Source: Acetofilamentum sp. (GTDB lineage: Bacteria > Bacteroidota > Bacteroidia > Bacteroidales > DYOH01). Taken from it: a stretch of DNA of 41,814 nucleotides. Of the stretch, positions 17,355-29,600 are shown one piece after another (the first letter of the stretch is position 1; each line of letters opens with the position of its first letter). A model generated the notes under the pieces. It worked only from the letters and a program-made list of their open reading frames with translations. It ran no database searches and was not told the origin of the DNA. Made by a program: the position numbers and the translations under genes. The stretch lies in contig DYOH01000027.1 of the NCBI GenBank assembly GCA_020720625.1, positions 1 to 41,814 on the forward strand, written 5' to 3'.

Positions 17355-17686
17355 ACTTTACAAAACAATAATTGTGGAGTATTTTGAAATAAGATTGAAG
17401 GTTTATTTCTCTATACAACCGTTTTTGTTACATGTTTTGTTTAAGTAATACAAATTAGGTTATCAACTGCCGGCTGCTAATACAGCCGGTAATAAGTCTT
17501 TGAAACGTCAGGACAACAAAAGACATAGAGGTTAATTCTATTCCTTTTGAAAAGCTAAAGCATAAAGTATCAGAGCTCTGTGGCTGTTTAAAATATCTGC
17601 ATTGTGCAAAATATACACTCCTGCATCTTCTGAAATCCTTTATAAATCAACGAAATAAGATTTTTATAATAACAAATCACGTTTTT
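17355..17686. other. 332-bp leader region of the giant surface-protein gene, with a stable hairpin
   Basis: No gene is seen. A stable hairpin lies at 17468-17491: CCGGCTG (17470-17476) and CAGCCGG (17483-17489) around CTAATA, extendable by two pairs. It has no T tract, so it is not a standard terminator. A perfect 10-bp palindrome CAGAGCTCTG lies at 17571-17580. I found no TAnnTTTG box, so the 13-kb gene downstream may use another sigma factor or a leader-dependent control. Confidence 0.5.
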
Positions 17687-20600
17687 ATGAAACAAATTAA
17701 ATTACTATTTATTAATCTGTTGCTCTTGACTTTGACCGTAAGTTTTTATTCGGCAAATGCGCAAGTAGACAATGCCTTATATTTTCCCGGCGGCCGCAGC
17801 TATGTGGGTGTTGGGGCTTTAGGCTATGGCGGAAAAACGCAACTTACAGTTTCGGCTTGGGTAGCCAATGCGCTTCCTACGGGCTATGGAACTATTATTG
17901 CCAAATATCAGGGAAGTGGCGGCCCTGGCGAATACATATTTAGGGTATGGGACAGAAAAGTAACACTTACTTTAAATATTAATGGTGTTTGGCGCTCGGT
18001 GGTAGCAAATACCCCATTAAACGACAACCAGTTTTACCATGTTGCAGCTACTTATGATAATAGCTCCATGAAAATATACATTAATGGCGTACTCGATGCC
18101 GAAGCTAGCCAAACTGGTGCAATTTCTAATATAACTTACATTAATTCGTATATTGGTATATTAAACAACGATACTGAGAGTTTTCTTGGAAAAATTGATG
18201 AACTCAGTTTGTGGAGTCGTGCATTATCAGACTGCGAAATTGCATGTTTAAAAGACAATAAGCCTAATGTTTATGATGAAGATTTAAAGGCCTATTACAA
18301 CTTTAACCAAACATCTGGTACATACTTGCCCGATTTAACCGGTAAATACAATGCCGGATTGGTCGGTGGTCCGTATTGGACTGCTTCCGGCACAACTGTT
18401 AGCGGTGCTTTGCCTTATATCGAAAATATTATTACCGAAACAGGTGGTGCTACTACTATAAATGTATTTACCAATACATCGGCTGAACTTACTGAATACG
18501 GTATTGTGTATGGAGAAACCTCTTGTTTAGATGTAAATTCAGGTACAATTGTGGAAGGTACAGACTATAGCGGTGTTACTTTTTCTGCCTTACTTGAAGG
18601 GCTTTCGCAAGGCAGTACCTATTATGCAAGAGCATATACTGTACAAAACGGACTAACATCGTATGGTATGGAAAGCAGGTTTGTAACGGCTATGTTGGGC
18701 AACGGGAAAGCCATTGCTTTCGATGGTACAAACGACAAAATAACACTTGCTGTTAACAGAACTGTGGCGAATAATTTTACTTACGAATTTTGGATAAAAC
18801 CAACAGCTACGCATATTAACGACCAACAATCTACCTCGGGTGCCGATGGCGTTACTGCCGGCAAACGTTATGCTATTTTTGGTCCAAATACCCAAACCGC
18901 TCTTGTTTCTGTGGGTACAAATGGGGTAAGCGTATACGAGCATGCCCCTAATTATATGCCTGCTCTGGCTGTTTTTAGCACAAGTATCAGCGATTGGACG
19001 CATGTGGCTGTTGTTTACATAAATAAAACTCCTCACATCTATATTAATGGCGAACTAAAACATATTGGTTTGCAAAGTCCACAGGCTAATGTTTATGCCG
19101 ATATTGAAGCTTTGGGCGGTGGGGCTTATGGCTATTTTCAAGGTAGTATGGACGAATTTCGTATCTGGAATTATGCCAGAACCCAATGCCAGATTTCTAG
19201 CGAATATAAGAAAACGCTCACTGGCTTTGAACCGGGCTTAATAGGCTATTATAATTTCGATAATACAACAGGTACTGTGCTTACCGATTTGGGCGAAGCT
19301 CAAAATATGGGTACACTTACTAATTTTAGCTTTAACGGATATAGTTCGGGTTGGGCTAATTCAGGTGCTGATATTACTGAAAACTTAACCGCTTTGGTTA
19401 ATACTATTGGAGGTAACCCTATTTCTATGGGCTCTTCATGGTTACTTGGCGAAATAGTTTTTGGTAATGCTACCGAATTTGGGTTTGTGTATGGCAAAGA
19501 AACTTGCATTACCTTAGAAAACGGCATCAAAGCTACCACTCCCGATATTGAATTTGGAACCTTTAATGTTGAAATCGCAGATCTTGAACCCGGTATTACA
19601 TATTACGCACGCGCTTTTGCTACCAACGAAAATGGGACAAGCTACGGCAAAGTTATTCCGCTTTACCCTGGTTCGGGCAACGCACTGGCTTTCGATGGTG
19701 CCGATGATTATTTGGAAGCTACCACACCGGTTATTCCACAAAGTGGCGAGTTTTCGGTTTCTGTTTGGGCTAAAAACAATGTGGCTCTTGCAGGCTATCG
19801 CGAAATTATGTCGCAAGGCGCTAATTTCTACTTAGGTTTTGGCGGAACTGCCATTCGGGTCGGCGATGCTTGGGGAAATGCAGGTACATTCCCCAGTGAT
19901 GGTGCTTGGCATAACTACACAGTTACAAGATCAGAAACAAATACATTCCTTTATATTGATGCAGCATTGGTGGGTTCAAAAGGTAGCGCCATTCCTAATC
20001 CTACTGCCGTAAATCTTCGGGTTGGCCGACAATACGGAACTAACGCAGAGTTTTGGAGTGGTGAAATTGATGAAGTTCGAGTTTTTAACATAGCTTTAAG
20101 CGAAGAAGAAGTGCTCGATTGGCACAACCGTGCTGCTTTTGGCACCGAGTGGGAACTTAATGCCAGTTACGACTTTAACGAAGGCACACCTTGCGGTTAC
20201 AACCCTGGTACACAAGTTTTAGACGCTTCGGGGCTTACTGCCATGAATAGCTATAACATGGCTCGTACTTTGGGAAATTGCACATCCAATTTTATTCTAT
20301 CCAGTGCTGCTAAAGCCCAGTTGGCATCCATAACCCTTACAGAAACTTCAGCCACAAGTATAAATGCGGTCGCTGATATATCAAAGACCGGTTGGTCGCC
20401 ATTGGTTGCTGAGAGAGGGTTTGTTTACAGTACTTCTCCAAATCCCGATTTTACAGATTTTATTGTAAAAGAAACAGGTGAATTTGAAGCTGGTACATAT
20501 TCATTTGATATTCAAAATCTGGAACCGGGCGTTGTGTATTACGTAAAAGCTTATGCTACAAACGACAATGGTACTGTTTTTGGAGAAGAAAAAAACATTT

Positions 20601-23600
20601 CGGTTGGTTTGGTACCAGGAAATGCACTCGAATTCAATGGGGCAAATTTTGCTGGTGCTGCTACAAATAGTTTATTGGCTAACAAATCGTTTACAGTTGA
20701 ATTTTGGGCAAAACCCAGTGTTTTGAATAAATTTAATTATGTGTTTATGCAAGGTGGAGTGCCACCTACTAGTACTACTAATAATCTATTGCACATAGGA
20801 TTTAATGCATCCAACCAATTTTGTATGAATTTCTATGGCAACGACCTTGTGAGTACAAATGCAGAAGCCAGAACTGACGCTAATTGGCACCATTGGGCGG
20901 CTACTTATGACGTTCAGACTAAAACCAGAAAAATATACAAAGATGGTGTTTTGGTGGGAAGTCAAAATAATGTAGCAAGTTACACAGGTACAGGTTACTT
21001 TTTTGTGGGGGTATATAATGCTCCAAATCCAATGCAGTATTACTCTGGTGCAGTAGATGAGCTTAGAGTATGGAATGTGGCCAGAACTGATTGCGAAATT
21101 CAAACGAATTACAAGAAAGCGTTAAAAGGTTCTGAACCCGGATTGGTTGCTGCCTACGATTTCAATACTTTGAGTGCCGAAGTTCCTGATAAATCTGGAA
21201 ATGGCTTAACTCTGGGTAAGAATGGATTTGCAACTGCATCACCATTTGGTGGTATTCCTTCAGGAGCGCTTATTATCCACGATGTGAACTTAGGCGTTGC
21301 CACAGGTGTTGAGTCGAACATAACTCAGAAAAGTGCTACTGTGGGTGGTATGATTTTGTTTGGCGACGCTACCGAATTTGGTATTGTTTACAATACCACG
21401 GGTTGCCCTACTATTTTAGGCAGCAAAACTGTTGCTTCGAACCTTAGCGGAAACGAATTTACCGCCGAACTAAGAGATTTAGACGCTGCCACATGGTATT
21501 ATACTCGTGCCTTTGCTACAAACGCTAAAGGTACGGTTTACGGACCCGAAATTATGTTTAGTACTGCTTGGCGCGGTGCCGGTAATGCACTAAACTTTGA
21601 TGGTACTGATGACTATGTTTCAATTGGCGCTAAATTTGATTTCCCGAACAATTTTTCGTTCGAATTTTGGGCTAAACCTTCTAATACGCATGGCGACCAT
21701 ACCGAAAGTGCCACTGCAAATATAGCTCCCGGTGAATTTCGCAATGTATTATCTTCAACAGCGAATAATTCAATAGGTGTTTCTGTGGGTACTAATGGTG
21801 TAACGGTTGTTGCGATTAATCCTCCCGGTTACAGAACTCCTTTAGCTGTGTACAAAGGTACTATTACCGAATGGACTCACATTGCTATTGTTGTTAAAGA
21901 TAAAACCCCTTTAATTTACTTAAACGGAAAACTAGAACATACCGGTTTAAGAAGTCAGCAACCTCTGGTTTATATTGCATCTGATTATATTGGCAGTGTA
22001 AATTCAATTTATGCAGGACAGTTAGACGAAGTTCGTATTTGGGACAGATCCCTCAGCGAAACCGAGATTCATGATAATATGAATCGCGAACTATTCGGAA
22101 ATCCCAATGGTCTATTGGCTTATTACACCATGAACCAAGGGCTTAGTTGTTCCGATAATACCGGAATCTCTAGTTTATTTGAGAAAGTAAGCAGCAAGCA
22201 CGGTACATTTTCCAATATGTTGTTAAGTGGCGGTTGCGGTTCAAACTTTGTATTATCTACACTCGATGTGGTGGTAATTGATGATACCGAATTAGTGAGC
22301 AAAAACAATACTTCTGCTACCATTAAAGGCAACATTATTAATTTAGGTTTTGGTGATGCTACTGTACGCGGTGTTTGCTATTCACTTAGTGCAATGCCAA
22401 CCATAGAAAGCGATGTAGTGTATATGCCAGGAGAAGTTACTGCAGGCGAATTTGAAGTGGTACTATCCGATTTACAATCGGAAACAAGCTATTATGCTCG
22501 TTCTTTCGTTACAGTAAGTGGATATACTACCTATGGCAAGCAATTGCGTTTTATTTCCAACGAAGGCGCACCCGACGGCGATGTTTATAGTCCGGGTTCG
22601 ATTACTGCCAATGTTTTTGAAACGCAAATTAGCATGGTTTCAAAATCGGAAGAGATTGGGCTTACATACACCATTTCTCCGCTACTGCCAACTGGTTTGT
22701 CAATAGATACTCAAACCGGTGAAATTTCTGGAATTCTTAAAGTGGCAGGTTCTGATGTTTATACCGTTACTATTACCAATTCCGGTGGTTTAAGCACAAC
22801 TACCCAAGTAACTATTGAAGGTGTGGTTCCGCAGGTTTTCGAAACGGATTTATTTGCTTCGAAAGCATATTTCAACGATTATGTTGAGCTTAAATGGACC
22901 ATGTTGCATTACGACGATGAGGTGCGCGATTTCTTGATTTTTAGAAAAGAACTGGGCAGCCGCAACGACTCTGTGCGTGTAGCCACTGTTGCCGGCGACC
23001 AACGTTCGTGGCGTGATGAGTATGCTGCTTCTAATGTTATGTATGAATACACTGTTTGGGTTAGATACAAAATTAGCATACCCGGAACTAATAATCAATA
23101 TATTCACTTCATAAATGGAGTAGGTTTCCGCATTCCAACCGGTACAGTATCGGGTAAAATTACCTATGCCGGTGGACACAGCGTGGAAAACGTGAATGTG
23201 ATTGCCGAAACTACCGATAATTTTGCCGGAAAAAGCATTTCGCTCAATGGAACCGATGCTTTTATCGAAATTCCTGTGCCTGAAGATGAAAAAACTTTTG
23301 CTTTTGATGCAAATTTTGCTTTCCAGGCATGGTTTAAGCCCGAAAGCAATGATCCTTCTACTTTAATGCAAAAAGGTGAACAGTACAAAATTATGTATTC
23401 ACCTGGCGAAATTTTGTTTAAAGCAGGAACCGATACATTGAAAGTTAATTTCGAGCAAAAAGTCGATACTTTCTTCAACGTTACCGTTATGAGAAGTGCA
23501 GACTCCCTTATGCTTATGTTGTTTTATGATGCAAAAAATTATATAACCGATAATAAGGCTATAAATACTGCTACTACTGCAAACAACGATACTTTAGTTA

Positions 23601-26600
23601 TCGGAAGCAGTTACAATTCCGAATTTTTTAGAGGTAATATCTCCGAAATTCGCATTTGGAATAGTAATTTTACTAAAGAGGAATTAATAGCCAAAGTTGA
23701 CCGTTTTATTTTAGGAAACGAACAAGGATTGGCAGCTTACTACCGTACCGACGAAAATTTTGGTCACACTATTTTCGACCGTTCAGGATACAATTTCCTG
23801 TTTAACGAAAAACATGGGAAAATTCACAATGGTGCATGGACTACCTTTACTCCGCTTATAAATCAATTGGGTGTTAAAGGGGTTACCGACAATAACGGAA
23901 GCTATGTAATTGCTGGTATTCCTTTCGCAACGGCTGGTTCTACTTACAAATTTGTGCCAATGTTTGGTATTCATCGATTCGATCCGAATGAAAAAACGCT
24001 AATCATTGCTTCGGGGGCTACCACTCATAACAATATCGACTTTACTGATGTTTCATCCTTTAGGGTTACCGGAAATATAAAGTACGAAAATACTTATTTC
24101 CCCGTTGAAGGCGTGAATTTCTACATTGACGGACAAGTAGTAGCAAAACCCGATGGTATGCCTGTTACTTCTGATGCTATGGGAAATTATGCTATTGATG
24201 TGCCGATTGGTGAACACAGTATTAGGGTTGCTATGCGCGGACACGAATTCGAAATAGATCGTTTTCCTGTAGATCCGGAAAGTTATTTTAACTTCCAGGA
24301 GCCTTTTAATGGCCTTAATTTTACCGATATAACTAAGGTTAAATTGATTGGTAGAGTTACCGGTGGACCGGTAGAAGCTGCTAAGCCAAAGGCTATGGGA
24401 AGAACCATCAATAATTTAGGTATTGCTACCATAAAACTTACAACACAAAAATTATCGGAACTTACTACCGAAGGTGTGTCTGTAATTACAGATAATAAAT
24501 ACTACAAAGGCAGTGTATTAACCAATGCAGGTAAAACCGGTGTTGAAATAAATAAACTTACTCCTACGGAGATAAGCATTATGCCTGATGTAGAGACGGG
24601 TGAGTTTGAAGTTTATTTATTACCAGAAAAGTATATTATTACGGGTATTAATGCAGGTAGTTATACCTTCGGAACTTCTTTTAACACAACCGTAGATTTG
24701 GCTACCTATTTGCATTTTAACGAAACAGAAAAAGATTCTGTGGTGATTAGCGAAACCATAAATCCAAATACCGGAGATACCGTTTATTCTTACCGTATTG
24801 ATAGTGTTGCTTATAATCATCATCTAAATCTAATTTATCGCGAAATTCCGCAAATTAGCGTTACTTCGAAAAACGGAAACGAAATTTTTTGGGAAACAGA
24901 ATATGTGGACGAAAAAGGTAGAGTTACTTCCTTACTCGACGAAGATGGGAATTCGCTGATTGATTATCCTGTATTTCTGCAACGAAAATTGTATACTGTA
25001 AAAGTGTCGGTTTTTGAAGAGTATATAAATGCTGATAAAGCCAATGAAACTACACTTGTGCCTGTTACCGACGGTAAATTGAAAATCAGAAATGCTTTGT
25101 CGCTAGCCGATAGCACTGAACTTGCAATTGATGCCAAAGGTAATGCTTTATATAGCTTTGCCGGCGGTTTGCCAAACTTAGCTCAGGGTGGAGTTGGCGA
25201 TTATTTGCTGCCAATGTCGATAATTGCAAAAACCGGACAAAACGGTAGCATTCTCACTCAGTGGCTGTACAAGGGCGCTTCGTTTTTGGGCTATGTTTTA
25301 GGGGGAAAACCTTATGGCGACAACTTTGTTACAACCGGACCTACCGAAATTATTATGATTCTGCGCGACCCGCCCGGAACTGGTAGTTCGGCTTCGTTCG
25401 AAAAAGGCAAATCTATTTCTAAAACTACATCTCATGAAATTACGAACGAACAATCAGGCGAAGCTGCTGTGAAATTCCAATTTGGTGCGGAAGTGAAAAT
25501 TTTTGCTGGTATTGGTGTTGGTACAATTACTGAAACCGAATACAACAACAATTTAACTGTTGGGTTTGAACATTCCGAAACTTGGGTAAACTCTAAGGAA
25601 ACTAGTTCGACCACAACCACTACCGAAACCTGGAGCACCAGCGATGGCGGCGACTTTGTAGGTGCCGATGGCGATGTATTTGTGGGTTATGCTACAAACC
25701 TTGTTTACGGTCCTTCATTGTTCTTATCGCTCATTCCCGATACCATTGGTTTCGACCATACAGGCAATGCAGTAAACGGACTTAGAATTGGTAAAGAAAA
25801 AGGTATTCGTGTTAATCCGAAGTTTGAAACAGGATTCCAATACACACAATATCATATCGAAAACTTCTTGATTCCGAATCTTGCCATGTTGCGTAACGCC
25901 ATTTTGGAAAACCCCGATGGTTTCTACCTTAGTGTTTTGGACAAAGAAGATCCTTTATATGGAAGCAATAATATCGGTGCTATTGTTGATACTACAGGTT
26001 CACATTACGGAAATTCATACATTTATAATATTCCGATTACTTGGGATAGAACCAAGGCGTTTGTAGACTCTGTGGCTTTTTACAACCAACAAATTGGTGA
26101 ATGGATTGATCTTTTGGCACGCAACGAACGCGAAAAACTCGAGGCAACGACAGAATATAACCTTTCGTTTGATGCCGGAGTAAATTATTCGCGCAGTGTA
26201 AGCAACGAAAAATCCGAAACGGTTAACAAATCGTTTAGCTTTATGATTTCACCTAGTTTGGCGTTCGAAACCGGTTTTACTTTTAATAAATTCGGAATTG
26301 GATTGGAATTGAAAGAAGCTTATAAGCACGAAGAAACCAAAACTACAGGAGAAACGACTACCACATCATCAACGTTTGAATATACGCTTTCCGACGAAAA
26401 CACCGGAGACTATTTCAGTGTGGACGTGAAAAAGCCGAAAACGCAAACCGGGCCTGTATTCTACACCCGCGGTGGACAAACCATGTGCCCACACGAAGGT
26501 TCGCTGGAAACCAAATACTATAAACCAGGAACCTTAATTAGGCAGGCAACCATGAAACGTGAAGTGGCTCAAATTGAGTGTATTGAAAAAACTCAGATTA

Positions 26601-29600
26601 ATGTTCCTGCTACAATGCCCGCATTTTACAGCATTCAGTTGAGCAATTTAAGCGAAACTGACGAAGACATGTGGATGGTAATTACTGTGGATCACACTTC
26701 AAATCCTTATGGTGCTCTGGTTGAATTAGATGGAGCAGAAATTAATAGTGGTAGGGATATTTATCTTCCTGCCGGACAGGCAATTAATAAAACACTGACC
26801 ATAAAACAAGTGCGTCCGGATATCTACAACTACGAAAACATTGCAGTTGTTTTACGCTCGCAGTGCGACGGAAATGTGGTTGATACTTTGTTTTTAACCG
26901 CTCTTTTCCAACCGGTTTGCACAAGAGTTAGCATGACTAACCCCGACGATTTATGGGTAGTTAATACGGCTACCGATTCTACTTTGGTGGTTCGAATTGC
27001 CGACTATAATCTGGCTAACACTTTGTTTAATAAGCTGGAAGTTCAATACAAATCTGCTTCTTCAGCCAATTGGCTGGTAGACATGACTTACTATGTTAAC
27101 GAAGCGGATTTTGATGCTGCCAATGAACCTAAAATGTTTATCGACAACAAACCAACGCTTAGTCATGTACTTGATATGAAGTCGTTTGCCGATCGTAATT
27201 ACGAAATTAAAGTCGTTTCGACCTGTGTGGATGGAACAACCAATAATTCGGCAATTGCAACCGGTATAAAAGATGTGAAGCGTCCCAAAGTATTTGGTAC
27301 GCCACAGCCTGCCGGCGGAATTCTTACATCAGAAGATGATGTTATGATTGCATTCGACGAAAGTATCAATGCCGGACAACTTCGTTCATACAATTTCTCG
27401 GTTAGAGGAGTGGTTAATGGTAACCCTATTGGACACCAAAGTTGTTTGTATTTTGATGGTATTGCTTCTTACGCAAGTGCCGTAAATGGTATTGCTTTAG
27501 AAAACAAATCATGGACTATTGAATTTTGGGCACGCAGAGGTAATTTGAGCGAAGGTGTTATTTTTGCTCAAAATGGTATTGAAATTGGTTTTGATGCAAG
27601 CAACAAAATGTATGCTAAAACCGGTACGCAAACTATTACTTCAACTAATGCTGTTACTAGTTTAACTGCATGGAACCATTATGCTGTTACTTATAATGCA
27701 GCATCTCAGTCGTTCAATTTATTTATTAACGATGTTATTGAGAAAGAATCTGTAATTCAGACTTCGGCTTTTGCAGCCAATGGAAGGATGAATATTGGTA
27801 AATCAACTACTAACACCAAATTCTTTAATGGCTATTTGCACGAATTTAGAATTTGGGAAAAAGCCCTTAGTTTAGGTACTATTTATTCTCAAATGGAAGT
27901 GGCTCTTGCCGGAAACGAGCTTGGTCTTAGTGGTTACTGGCCTATGGATGAAGCTAGTGGTGATTTGGCCGCTGATAAATCGCGCAGTCGCAATGCATTC
28001 TTATACGGTGCTCAGTGGCGCGTTTTCCCTACAGGATACGCACGCGTTTTCAATGGTTCGGCAAATCTTATCATCAATACTTCGGCAGCAGTGATTAGCG
28101 ACCAAACCGATTTTTCTATCGAGTTTTACTTTAAAGCTGGTCCACAACAAAATACTGTTCTTTACTCTTCTGGTAAAGGCGACGGTACTGATGTGATGCC
28201 AAAATTTAAGCATATTTGGAATATTGGTTTCAACGAAAGCGGAAAACTTTATGCCAAAAACAATGGTGCTATAATGGTGGTTGGAAATGATGTTGCAAAT
28301 AACACATGGAACCATTTTGCTCTGGTGGTTAACCGAAATGCGAACGCTCAGATTTTTATTAACGGCGAATTACAAGCTTACGAACAAGGTTCTTTGTTTG
28401 GAGGTATTGAATCTGCTAAAGTGGCATTGGGTGCACGAATTAGTTATACTGAAATTACTACTAATTTCGACCAGGCTTTTAATGGTTCGATAGACGAATT
28501 CAGAATTTGGAAACTTGCTAAAACACGTAAACAGATTCAGTTAGACATGAATTCGAAACTACAAGGTACCGAAATGGGCTTATTAGCTTATTATCCGTTC
28601 GATAAGTACAATAGTTTAGGTATTGCTTTAGATGCAAGCCTGGAGGACCAAAGTACTACAAACGCACCAGATGCTATTGCAACAGGTGGTTCGGCTACTA
28701 ATGTGGATGTTCCAAACATTAAAGATGCACGTCCGGTAAAAGATTTGCTTTTCGACTGGGTAGTGAACGATGATAAGGTTATCTTTAATATTAAAGAAAG
28801 CCCGGCATTAATAGAAAAATCTTTGCTCGAGTTTTCTATTGAGCGTGTTGAAGATTTACGCGGAAACCTTATGGAGTCGGCAGCCACATGGACGGCTTAT
28901 GTTAACCGAAACAGCGTTGTTTGGGACGAATTTGAGATGAATATCTCGAAAGAAGTGTTTGCCGAATTTAGTTTCCAAACCAAAATCAGAAATACCGGAG
29001 GTAGTGTACAAAACTACAATATTACTGGCCTGCCCAACTGGCTAACATGTAATGCTGCAAGTGGTGCATTAGATCCTGATTCAGACAAAAACATCACATT
29101 TACAGTGGATCCGGTGGTGAATATTGGTACTTACGAATTGGCCTTGTTTTTAACTGCCGACTTTGGATATTCTGAAAAGTTGAACTTGAATATTAATGTA
29201 TTCAAATCTGCTCCAGATTGGTTTGTAAATTCTGGGGATTTCCAATATTCGATGAATGTGATTGGCGAATTGAAGATTGATGGTGAATTTTCTACCAACA
29301 GCAGCGACTTGCTTGCCGCTTTCGTTAACGGCGAATGCAGAGGCGTGGCTCAAAATAAATATGTATCGGAATACGATAAGTACATGGTATTTATGAACAT
29401 ATACAGCAATGTTGAAAGTGGAGAAACCGTAAAATTCAAAATTTGGAATGCTTCCGAAGGTACTGAGCATATCAATGTAACACCTATTGTTGATTTTGAA
29501 TTCAACAAAGTTATTGGATCACCTGAGGCTCCGCAATTAATTGAAAGTAATAATAGTTACAACTTTATTCAGAAATTGAATGCAGGCTGGTCGTGGATTT

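Noticed and set aside
17535-17640. Minus-strand 33-codon frame reading ISEDAGVYILHNADILN in the giant's leader
   Set aside because: It is protein-like in look but has no start codon, has a stop just upstream, and another frame on the same strand is open there as well. Treated as chance.
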